From positions 124,001-188,000 of the forward strand of contig NZ_BATP01000034.1 of assembly GCF_000739615.1 (NCBI RefSeq): a stretch of DNA of 64,000 nucleotides, written 5' to 3'. The position numbers and the translations under genes were made by a program. Every line of letters begins with the position of its first letter. The stretch's first letter is position 1. The stretch comes from Haloferula sp. BvORR071 (GTDB lineage: Bacteria > Verrucomicrobiota > Verrucomicrobiia > Verrucomicrobiales > Akkermansiaceae). This document shows, in pieces, positions 1 through 9,700 of the stretch. The notes below the pieces were generated by a model. The model was not told the DNA's origin. It worked only from the letters and a program-made list of their open reading frames with translations, and searched no databases.

Positions 1-86
1 TCGACTCCTACGGCCAGAGCGGCGGCTGAACTGAAAACTCCGGAACTGCTGCACCTACCTCCGAACGAACCTCCGATCTGATTCCC
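1..86. other. Left edge; upstream region of the Calx-beta gene
   Basis: All forward frames reach a stop within this stretch; one of them reads DSYGQSGG then stop at 27-29 and could be the tail of a gene lying mostly outside the window. Too little remains to name it. I see no clear Shine-Dalgarno or terminator before the ATG at 87. Confidence 0.3.
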
Positions 87-2711
87 ATGATCTCCCGGAA
101 TTCCTCTCCCGCCTGGATGGCCGCCGCCGCCGTCGCTTGGCTGATGGCACCACTTGCTGATGCCGCGGCCTTCATCGGCGAACCCGAGACCTTGGTCTAC
201 GGGCGCATCCTTAATCGCCGCAATCCGAATGCGGAGCAGCTCGTCACCGCAGGCGAGCTGCGCTGGACCATCCGCAAGCCGGACGGCACCCTGATCAAGC
301 TTTCTGGCGATGTAGATTCGCTGGGTGGTGGCCAGTACTCCTACCTGCTGCGGATCCCGCACCAGGCGGTGATGCTCGGCCAGACCCCGGTGAATCAGAC
401 ACTCCCGCTTGGCACGACCAAGGCCACCGCTTTTCATACGGCGATCACGCTCAATGGTAGCCCGGCGCAGATCCTGCCGCCTTCAACTTCGGGCTTCGAT
501 CTCGACCAGCTCACTCGTGCGAGTGCCTTGCGTCTCGACCTCGAGGTCGATGCCGCCGCGCTCGATACCGATGGCGACGGAATGCCGGACTGGTGGGAAG
601 ATGAGCACGGGTTGGACAAGCAGAACGCTGCCGACGCTCTCGCCGACCGCAATGGCAACGGCCTGAACAACCTCGCCGAGTTCCTCGCCGGCAATGATCC
701 CGATGCCGACCCGCTCAAGCCGCGTCTGCTGACCAAGGAAGTGCTCGCTTACTCTGGTTCCACCTCGCTGGTGCCGCTGGAAGTGGCAGACAGCGATAGC
801 ACGCCGGCGCAATTGACCTTCACCCTATATACGCTGCCAGAGGGCGGCCACCTGGTGATCCGCAACGCCGCGACGCTACCCCAGGCGACGAGCCGGTCCT
901 TGGTCGTGGGCGATACCTTTACCCGTGCCGATGTGATGGCAGGCCGCGTGGTCTTTCAGCACACGGACGGCAGCGAGACCGGCTCCTTCGAGGTCGGGGT
1001 CCGCGATGAGAATTCACAGCACGAGGAATCTCGTGGTGAGGTCTTGGTCCGCCTCTTCGATTCCGATCCCACACTGCCCGCCGTGACAGCGGTGGAGAGC
1101 CTGCGTTACGAATCCCTCCGCCTGGCGCGCGAAAACGGCTATCTCGTGGCGGACTTCGGTGCGGCTTCGGGACCACATCGTATTTCGGCGCCCAGCGCCG
1201 GCCTGGGCACCACGGCTTACCAGACCTACAAGACGAGTTTCGGTGATGACGCCCCGCATATCCTGCTGGGCGGACCTTCCGCTGACGTCCTCACCGGTGG
1301 CCACGGCGCGGATTACCTCTACGGCGATGACGGTGCCGATACCCTCGCTGGTGGAACGGGTGCCGATACCTTCGTCTTCACCGACCCATCAACGGCGGTC
1401 GATACCATTACCGACTTCACTCCGGCCCAGGGTGACGTAATCGATGTCAGCGGATTGCTTCACGGCAGCTCGACCTTGCTCACCGATTACCTGCGCATTC
1501 GTCGCAGTGGTAGCGATGCCTACCTCGATGTCTGCGCCGCAGGGACCAAGACCGGCTTCACCGATCTCTCAATCCGGTTGCAAGGTTCCACACTGCAACC
1601 CGAGGACCTCGCCAGCCTGCACTATGCCGGCAATATCGAGAGCGGAGCGATTGGCCTGCCCCCGCGCCTGAGCGTGGCTGCGACCAGCCCGCTGGCCAGC
1701 GAGAACGGCCCGACGGCGGGCGAGTTCACCATCACCCGCGAAGGCAGCACTGCGGACGATCTCTACGTCAGCATCTCGCTCAGCGGCAATGCGACCAACG
1801 GCGTGGATTACCAGTCGATTCCTGCCACGCTGCTTTTCCCGGCCGGTCAGGTGGCGATGAAGATCTCGATCCTGCCTTACGTGGACTCGCAGGTGGAGTT
1901 CAACGAGATCGTCTTCCTGAGTCTCGGCAGTTCACCGGCTTACGCGCTGGGAACTGCTTCCTCCGCGCAGATGGCGATCGAAGACCTCAAGCCGCAGCTC
2001 AGCCTTGAAGTCATTGATGGCTTGGCGGGGGTGGCTGATGGCTCTCCAGCGGCTGTGTTGATGCGTCGTGGTGGCCTGCTTTCGCCGGAGGTCTTCGTGC
2101 AGTTCACACTGAGTGGCACGGCGGTGAACGGCGTGGATTACAATACGGTCACGCCGTACCTGACGCTGGCCTCGGGTCAATCAACGCGGCTGATCGAGTT
2201 CGTGCCGAAGCCGGCGGTGAATTTTGGCACCGCCGAAGCCAAGACCATCAAGATGACCTTGAAGGCCGATGCCGCCTACGCCCTGCCGGCTCCGGTTGCC
2301 AGCCTCATGGTGGTGCCCGAGAAGCTCACCTACTCAGGGTGGCTGGCCAAAAACAGCCTGCCCGCAGGTGGCAGTGATCAGGCTCTCCTGAACTACGGCT
2401 TCGCCATCGATCCGAACCGCCCGCGTGACGCGGCGAGTCTGGCGCGCCTGCCGAAATATACCACCGCGGACGATCGCTTGACCCTCAGCTTCCGCCGCAA
2501 GCCGGGCATCACGGATGCCCGCTATCAGGTCGAGTATTCCAATGACCTGGTGAACTGGAGCAGCGGCCCCGCGGTGGTGGAGGACATCACCCCGCAGGTC
2601 TCGCCGAACGATCCTGCGGCCGCGGTCTTCCGCGCCAAGCGCCCGATCTCCGAAGCCACGAAGGCCGCCATGCGCGTCCGTCTCGTCATGCCCGGCGAAT
2701 CCGGGAACTGA
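87..2711 (+). CDS. Secreted Calx-beta / RTX-type repeat surface protein
   Basis: Predicted exported protein of 874 residues. A hydrophobic N-terminus ending about residue 27 (LADAAA) looks like a Sec signal peptide. Order of modules: an N-terminal beta-rich part; an acidic calcium-type motif at about 161-210 (DTDGDGMPDWWEDEHG, then DRNGNGLNNLAEF); a CSPG/cadherin-like repeat about 215-330; an RTX-like glycine/aspartate stretch about 393-432 (ADVLTGGHGADYLYGDDGAD) followed by DTITDFTPAQGDVIDVSG, typical of T1SS-type repeat proteins; two Calx-beta domains about 528-640 and 645-755, each with the NGVDY signature; and a C-terminal beta domain (about 790-874) with YSNDLVNWSSG, related to the tails of the proteins at 3779 and 18269. 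The next gene starts 27 bases on, so this is the first gene of an operon. The function is probably cell-surface adhesion or matrix; no enzymatic motif is seen. Combining a Sec signal with RTX repeats is unusual. Confidence 0.85.
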   Translation: MISRNSSPAWMAAAAVAWLMAPLADAAAFIGEPETLVYGRILNRRNPNAEQLVTAGELRWTIRKPDGTLIKLSGDVDSLGGGQYSYLLRIPHQAVMLGQTPVNQTLPLGTTKATAFHTAITLNGSPAQILPPSTSGFDLDQLTRASALRLDLEVDAAALDTDGDGMPDWWEDEHGLDKQNAADALADRNGNGLNNLAEFLAGNDPDADPLKPRLLTKEVLAYSGSTSLVPLEVADSDSTPAQLTFTLYTLPEGGHLVIRNAATLPQATSRSLVVGDTFTRADVMAGRVVFQHTDGSETGSFEVGVRDENSQHEESRGEVLVRLFDSDPTLPAVTAVESLRYESLRLARENGYLVADFGAASGPHRISAPSAGLGTTAYQTYKTSFGDDAPHILLGGPSADVLTGGHGADYLYGDDGADTLAGGTGADTFVFTDPSTAVDTITDFTPAQGDVIDVSGLLHGSSTLLTDYLRIRRSGSDAYLDVCAAGTKTGFTDLSIRLQGSTLQPEDLASLHYAGNIESGAIGLPPRLSVAATSPLASENGPTAGEFTITREGSTADDLYVSISLSGNATNGVDYQSIPATLLFPAGQVAMKISILPYVDSQVEFNEIVFLSLGSSPAYALGTASSAQMAIEDLKPQLSLEVIDGLAGVADGSPAAVLMRRGGLLSPEVFVQFTLSGTAVNGVDYNTVTPYLTLASGQSTRLIEFVPKPAVNFGTAEAKTIKMTLKADAAYALPAPVASLMVVPEKLTYSGWLAKNSLPAGGSDQALLNYGFAIDPNRPRDAASLARLPKYTTADDRLTLSFRRKPGITDARYQVEYSNDLVNWSSGPAVVEDITPQVSPNDPAAAVFRAKRPISEATKAAMRVRLVMPGESGN

Positions 2712-2738
2712 CAGCTCTCCATCGACTCTATCCTATCC

Positions 2739-3749
2739 ATGTATCGTCGCCTCGTCCCGCTCCTTTGCCTGAGCGCTGCCATCGGCACGCTGAGCCAGTG
2801 CAATAAGGCTCCTGTCAGCACCACTGCTCCGGCCTCTGAACCGGCACTTGCGGTGGTCGCGGGCCGGCCCATCACCGCGACGGACCTGCGCGAGGAAGCT
2901 GAATGGCGAAAGGTCAATCATCAGGCCGTTCCCTCCGCGGAAGTGCTGCTCAATGAGATGGTCCAACGTCTTGCGATGGTCGAGCGCGCCCGCAGCGCGG
3001 GGCTCGAGAAGGAAATGGATACCCGCCGCCGGATCGAGAGCGTGCTGATCACGCGTCTGCGTGAGCGTGAGCTCGAGGATGCGGTGGCCAAGGTTACGGT
3101 GAGCGATGAAGAAGTGCGCGCCTCTTACGAAGCACGGAAGGCCGAGTTCTCGCGCAAGGGTGTCGATCGTTTCGCGCTGTTGTTCCAAGCCCTGCCCGCG
3201 CAAAGCAGCGAGGCCCGCAAGGCCGAGGCCCGCCAGCGGCTTGAGGCTGGCCTGGCCGCCGCGGATGCAAATCCCGCCCAAGGGGGCAGGGGACCCGCGG
3301 CGCAAGGATTCGGAACGATCGCCACGGAATATTCAGATGACCAGAGCAGCCGCTACCGTGGCGGTGATATTGGCTGGATCGAGACGGAGGCTGCGGAGAC
3401 CCGCTGGCCCACCGAGGTCATGAAGGCCGGCCGGGCTCTCGCCGTGAACAGCCGCAGCGGAATCATTGAAGATGCGAGCGGCCTGTACGTGATCATGAAG
3501 ACCGATGCGCGCCCCGGCGGTGCCCGGCCCTTCGAAGAGATCGCCGAGCGCCTTGAGCAGGGGCTCCTCTTAGAGAAGCGCCGCGCGCTCGAAGAACACT
3601 TTGTCGCTGACACGCTGGCGGCCGCCAAGGTCACCACTAATCCCGAGGCGGCCCGCCAGGTCACGCTGCCGGTTACCCCGGCTCCGGCCGCCGCGCCGTC
3701 TGCCCCGCCTGCTTTTCCCGGCACCTCCCGTTCGTCCGCTGCCCGCTGA
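2739..3749 (+). CDS. Parvulin-type peptidyl-prolyl isomerase, probable lipoprotein (SurA/PrsA-like)
   Basis: 336 residues. The N-terminus has a short hydrophobic stretch and a cysteine (IGTLSQC, Cys21), compatible with a lipoprotein signal although Gln before the Cys is atypical. Residues about 35-115 form a charged helical SurA_N-like region (AVVAGRPITATDLREEAEW), and about 125-255 the rotamase domain, with a YRGGDIGW block and GIIEDASGLYVIM near its end. The C-terminus is a Pro/Ala-rich tail. Parvulin PPIases of this layout help outer-membrane and secreted proteins fold after Sec export. It lies between two large beta-rich secreted proteins (27- and 29-base gaps), so I infer it is their dedicated folding factor. 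The family assignment is firm; the client assignment is inference. Confidence 0.85.
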   Translation: MYRRLVPLLCLSAAIGTLSQCNKAPVSTTAPASEPALAVVAGRPITATDLREEAEWRKVNHQAVPSAEVLLNEMVQRLAMVERARSAGLEKEMDTRRRIESVLITRLRERELEDAVAKVTVSDEEVRASYEARKAEFSRKGVDRFALLFQALPAQSSEARKAEARQRLEAGLAAADANPAQGGRGPAAQGFGTIATEYSDDQSSRYRGGDIGWIETEAAETRWPTEVMKAGRALAVNSRSGIIEDASGLYVIMKTDARPGGARPFEEIAERLEQGLLLEKRRALEEHFVADTLAAAKVTTNPEAARQVTLPVTPAPAAAPSAPPAFPGTSRSSAAR

Positions 3750-3778
3750 GCGCTGATCCCTTTCCTCCTAGCTAGCCC

Positions 3779-6700
3779 ATGGACTTGTCCTTCCGCTTTC
3801 TCCCGCTGCTCGCCTTCCTCGCCCTTGCTGGCCCTGCCGCGGCCGATTCCGCGCCAACGCTGACCACGATTTCCGATCTTACGGGTGGGAATGAGGACGG
3901 CGTGAGCTCGATTCCTTTCGCGACCCTGCTGTCTGCTTCGAACGCCGCGGACGTCGACAACGACACCATCTCCTTCCGCTTCAAATCCTCCATCAACGGC
4001 ACGCTCCGCCGCAATGGCAACACGGTCGATCCGGATGATACCCTCAACTCGGGCCAGACTTGGAACTGGACGCCGCCGAACGATGCCAACGGCCTGATCG
4101 ATGCCTTCCGAGTGCGCGCTTACGCCGCCGGCGTGGAGTCCAGCACCGACATCATCGTCAAGATCAACGTCACCCCGGTCAACGACCCGCCGACCTTTAC
4201 CAAGGGACCCAACGTCCCCGTTTTAGAAGACTCGGGAGCATATAGCAGCGCGGGTTGGGCCACGGTGACCAGCAAGGGCGCGCCCAACGAGAGTGGCCAG
4301 ACGGTTCAGTTCGTCATCGTGTCGAACAGCGATAGCAGCCTTTTCTCCGTTGCCCCCGCGGTTAGCCCCAGTGGCACCCTCACCTTCACGCCGGGCCAAG
4401 ACAAGAATGGCAGCGCGACCATCGTGCTCAAGCTGACCGACAACGGTGGCACTGCGAATGGCGGTGACAACGAGTCAGCCACCCAGAGCTTCACGATTAA
4501 TATCGCCGCTGTCCCCGATCCGCCGGTCCTCGGCGGAGTCTTCAAGGGAACCGCAGCCAACCCCTTCCCGGACTCCGCGGTGGGTGAGGCTGGCTCGCCC
4601 GCTGCAGGCGATCCCTTCAGCCAGCTCACCATCAGCGATCCCGATGACGACAATCAGACGGTCACCGTAACCATCTCGAACACCGCGGATCTCTACGGCA
4701 CCTTTGCTCTGTTGAATTCCAGCTCGGTTACCAACGCCTCGGACACGGTTTACACTCTCTCGAACCTCAGTCCCGCGCTGGCCCAGAGCCGCCTGCGTGC
4801 CGCCACCTTCACGCCGAAGGCGAATGCGCAGCCGGTCGGCATTTACAACTTTGCCGCGAAGGTCGAAGTCAGCGACAGCACCGCGCGCACAGCCACGCCG
4901 ATCAGTGGTTCCTTGAACGTGGAGTCGATCAACGACGCGCCGATTGTGGCTGCCTCCCTTACGAATGGAACTGTGTCCGACAGCGGGGAGGTCTCGCCCT
5001 TCCGCCTCTCCGTCAGTGATCCGGATCCCGGTGAAAGCTTTTCCGTGACGATCGCGGAAACCAGCCCGACCCCGCGCGGCACCCTGATTCCGCCGACGAA
5101 CCCGATGACGGGCACCGCCGAGGGCGTGTCCGCGGCGATGAGTGCGGTTCGCTTCCAGCCCCAGGCGCAGTCGGCGACACAGGTTGCCACCTTTGCGGTG
5201 AATGTTTCGGATGTGCATCCTTCGGGAAGCAGTGGCACACCGGTGAGCAAGACGCTTTCGCTCACCATCACCTTTTCCAATGACCCGCCGCAGATCTCTG
5301 GCACCGCCACGGAGGTGATCCGCACCACGGATGATCCTTCCATCCCGCCGGTCTTCCCCTTCTCGACCGTGACCATCACGGATGCCGATCCTGGCCAATC
5401 GCTGACCTTGACCCTCGCTCTGGATGATCCGGCGAAGGGCAGCTTCAGCGGCGACTTTAATGCTCTGAATCAGCTTGTCGGCACCGCTCCGGAAATTACT
5501 GCCAAGCTCCGCGAGGTCAGCTTCCGTCCGGCCACGGGCCGCATTCCGCTCAATCAGAGCGAGACTGCGACCCTGACCATCACGGTCAGCGATGGTACCG
5601 CCACCCGGAACAACAACCTGACCAAGGTTGAAGTCACCTCAATCAACGGTGCGCCCGCCGTGACCTGGAATGTCGCGAATGGCAACAGCGCGGGCACCTT
5701 CCCGCTGGCATCCAATCCGGCAAAGATCGATCCAGTGCCATCTGCCAAGCCCTTCGAGAAGGTGGGCATCGTCGAAGACGGCCAAGTGGTGGTGACCATT
5801 AAGATCGATAGCGCCGCCAAGGGGCAACTTCAGAACCTCAATGGCTTCGTGGAATCACCGGGCTCACCGGGCACCTATACCTACACAGGGCCCGCGACAG
5901 ATGCCCAGACGAAGATCCGCGCGATCGTTTTCGTGCCGAGCGAGACCTACATCTTCCCGCCGAATCAGCCGGGCCGCACCGACTTCACCATCTCCGCGAG
6001 CGACTCCGCGCTCAACCTGACCAGCCGACTGCTGCCGATCGTGCTGATCAGCGACACGCGGAATTTCATGGTCACCAGTCTGCTGGATGATCCCGCAGTG
6101 CCCGGCACCCTTCGTCATGCCGTGGCGAACGCCAAGAACGACGACGTCATCACCTTCGCCCTGCCGAGCTATCCGGCGGTGATCCGCCTGAGCAAGGCCC
6201 GCGGCCCACTGGTGCTCGACAAGCACCTGAGCTTCCGTGGCCCGGGTGCCGATAAACTCACCCTGAGCGGCGACTCGAATGGCAATAGCTCCACCGATTC
6301 CGGCGATGTTCAGATCTTCCGCGTCTTCGCCGGCGTGCAAATCAAGGGCCTGCGCCTCGCACGTGGATTCGCGATTACCGGTGGTGCGGCTTACGTCGGC
6401 CGCCTGGATCCCAGCTTGGCCGCAGGTAGCCTGACGCTGGAGGATTGCACGATCGCAAATTGCATGGCCAGTCAGTGGGGCGGTGCCATTGACGTGGAAG
6501 AGGGCACACTGAACGTGGACCGCTGCTTGTTTGAGTCAAACACGCTGCATCCTTCCTCCGGCCTCGGCGGCGGTGCTGTCTCTCTATATACGGAGGCAAC
6601 CTGCACCTTCCTGAATAGCACCTTCTCGGGGAACGCGCAGTCCGCTCCGACCGGTTACGGTGGTGGCGCCATCTACGCGGAGAACTTCTCACCGAACCAC

Positions 6701-9700
6701 CTCTTCCAGACCAAGATCACCCACTGCACCTTCGCCGAGAACAGCGATGCGGCGAACAAGGGCAGTGCAATCCACAGCAACGTCTCGAATACACGGGTCA
6801 TCCTTTCCAACGACATCTTCGGCGATGTCTCGGCCCACAACCTGCAGGTAGCCGGTGGCGGCGAGATCCAGTCGCTGGGCGGCAACCTCTCCCGCGACAA
6901 TACCACCACCACCTTCATTCAGGCTGGTGTTCCGCAACAGGCCATCCTGCTCAATCACGCGACCGACAAGCGCAGCCTCGATCCGAAGCTTGCTTCGCTA
7001 GGCACGCTTGAAGGCCCGAGTCGCGGCTACCGCTTGCTTGCGGACAGTCCGGCAATCGGCACCGCAATCCCAGGTCAAGCGATGGTGGACCAGCGCGGCG
7101 TGATCCGGAATGCCAGCGCGGACATTGGGGCGGTGGATGCGAATGCCCTCGGCAAGATCGTCATTCATGAGATCTTCGCCTCCCAGACTTCGCCCGCTCC
7201 CCAGTTCATCGAATTTTACAATCCGCGCGACCAGGCTGCTGTTGATCTCAGCGGCTTCGAGGTCTGGATTGATGGCTTGAAGCGCCATGTCTTCGCCGCA
7301 GGCCAGATCGTCCGGCCGGGCTTTGGCGTCATCGTCGCGGATACCCTGTTTACGCCCGCGAATGCCAATACGCCGGTGGTGCTGCCTTCCGAAACGGCCA
7401 TCTCCTCGAATCTCGATCTCGCCCTGCGCGGTCGCATCGAACTTCGCGCGCCTACGGCTGATGGCGCGAAGACCGTTGAGTCCGTCAACTACGTCGGGAT
7501 CTTCGTGAACTCGGCTTCGCCCTCGGCTTCGCTCGACTTTGATCTCCACTCGCTGACCCTCGCGCCGCAGTTCCAAGGCGCTGCCTTCGTGCCACACGGC
7601 CTGGTCCAGCCGCCTCCGAATGGCGGTGTGATCACGAACTTCAACGGTGCCAAGACCTCTCCCGGCGCGGATAGCGGCGGCACGCCCTTCGGTGAAGCCA
7701 ATGCCTACCCGATCGCCGTCGCCGACCTTTTTGAAGTCACCGAGGACGAACTCTCCACGCTCAATGTCTTGACCAACGACCTTGATTCCGATGGCTCGGA
7801 CAAAGTCTTCGCGGTCGACTTGAATGCCGCGGTTTCCGTCACCCCGCCGACCTCCAACAAGGCGACCTTGACCACCCCCGCTGGTGCCACCGTGAGCATC
7901 ACGCCGGCTACTGGCCCGCTGCGTGGCACTGCCTTGGGCTACGATCCGCGCACGGCTTTCAACTACCTGCCGGCAGGTGCGCGCGTCACTGATACCTTCG
8001 CCTACACGATCATCGATGTCGGTAGCGGCGCGATTGGGTCCTTCGCCGACGGCGGTGCTGGAACCACCGTGGTCAGCGCTCCTTCCCACCGTCTGGCCGC
8101 GGGCGAAATGGTCATCATCAGTGGTGCCGGCCCGGCTGCTTACAATGGCACTTTCAGCATCGCGCTGGTGGATGGCGACAGCTTCCGCATCCCGGTGCCC
8201 TTCACGGTCAATCCGCCCGTGCTTCAGCGCGGCCGCTGGCAAGCGGTGGAAGCCCGCACGCCCAGCGCGCGCGATGAAGCTTTGGTCCAAGTCGAGGTCC
8301 TCGGTCGTAACGATCCGCCTGCTCCTGCAGCCGACTTGGTCACGACGACCGAGGAAACCGTGCTGCGGATCCTGGCCGATCCCGGCAGTGGCACCGCATT
8401 GGATACGGATGCCCTCTACCCGCTGCCGCGCCAGTTTGCCACCGCCGGCATCCTCGCGAACGACAGCGATCCGGACACCAACGACCAGCCCTACTCGAAG
8501 CTGCGTGTGGTCGGAGTTTGCCAAGCCACCGCAATCACCGGCTACAGCGGCACTCCGGGCAGCTCTCCGGTGACCGTTACCGCGCCAGCGCACGGTCTGG
8601 CTACCGGCACCACAATTCTGATTTCCGGCTACGGCGGCCACACCTCTTACAATGGTTACCAAGTGGTGACCGTTGCCGGACCGGACACCTTCACCATTCC
8701 GGTGACCTATGTGGACAATTCCGCGGCCAAGGGCCTGTGGACGGTCCTGACCGATGCCAACCGTCTCACGACGACCAGCGTCCAAGGTGCGGCTGTCACC
8801 CTGGAGATCCGCGCCAACCGCGCGCAGACGAACATCGTCTTCAACCCGCGCCCCTCGACCTACTTGAATGGTCTGGCAAACGGTGAGTCTGCGACCGATA
8901 GCTTCTACTACGCGGTCGAGGACAATGCCGGTGCGGTCTCGCTGGCGAAGATCTCCGTCAATGTCACGGGCGTGAACGATGCGCCGGTGCCAGTGAATGA
9001 CCCGCCGGGTCTCGGGGTGCTCACGCCACTGCTGCCCCCGGGCCAGACCCTGCCCGCCTTCACCGCAGCTTCAGAGATCCTCTACGTTCTGCCTTCCAGC
9101 AGCACCGCCGGTTCGCTCAATGTGGCCATCCGTCCGCCGGGCGGAGCCACGGGTGATGTGGTGGTCATCCCCGCTGTCGCTTGGACGCCCGAGGATGTCG
9201 CGCTCTCCCTGCCGAGTGCCACACTGCTCGCCAATGATGCCGATGTCGATCGCAGCGATGTGCTGCGCCTTGAGATCGGCGCGGGCCAGAATCTCAGCCG
9301 CGAAGGAGCGGCGATCAGTCTGAGCGGCAATGGCGCGACACTGACCTACAATCCGACTGCTGCGCCGAAACTTCAGGCCCTCGCCTTCAAGGAGCGTGTC
9401 ATCGACACCTTCAACGTCACCGTCTTCGACGGCATTGCCCGGGTGAATGTCCTTGTCGCCGTGCTGGTGGAGGGTCGCAACGACAAGCCCATCGCCTCGA
9501 ATGCCACCTTCACCACACCGGAAAAAAACCTGCTCACGGTAAATCCGCCGGGCTTGCTGACCAGCGGCCTTGAGATCGACCAGAACACTCACCTGCCGGA
9601 CAACCGCAAGTTCCTGCTGCCGGTCGCCGATGCCAGCACCACGGTCAGCGGAGCCAAGGTGAATGTCCTCTTGGAATCGCGCCAAGGCTCGATCAATGGC

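Noticed and set aside
6998-8785. Long minus-strand open frame of 595 codons within the giant gene
   Set aside because: It is antisense to clear Ig-like repeat coding, has Arg/Gly/His-rich composition with no domain, and arises from GC-rich codon use on the other strand.
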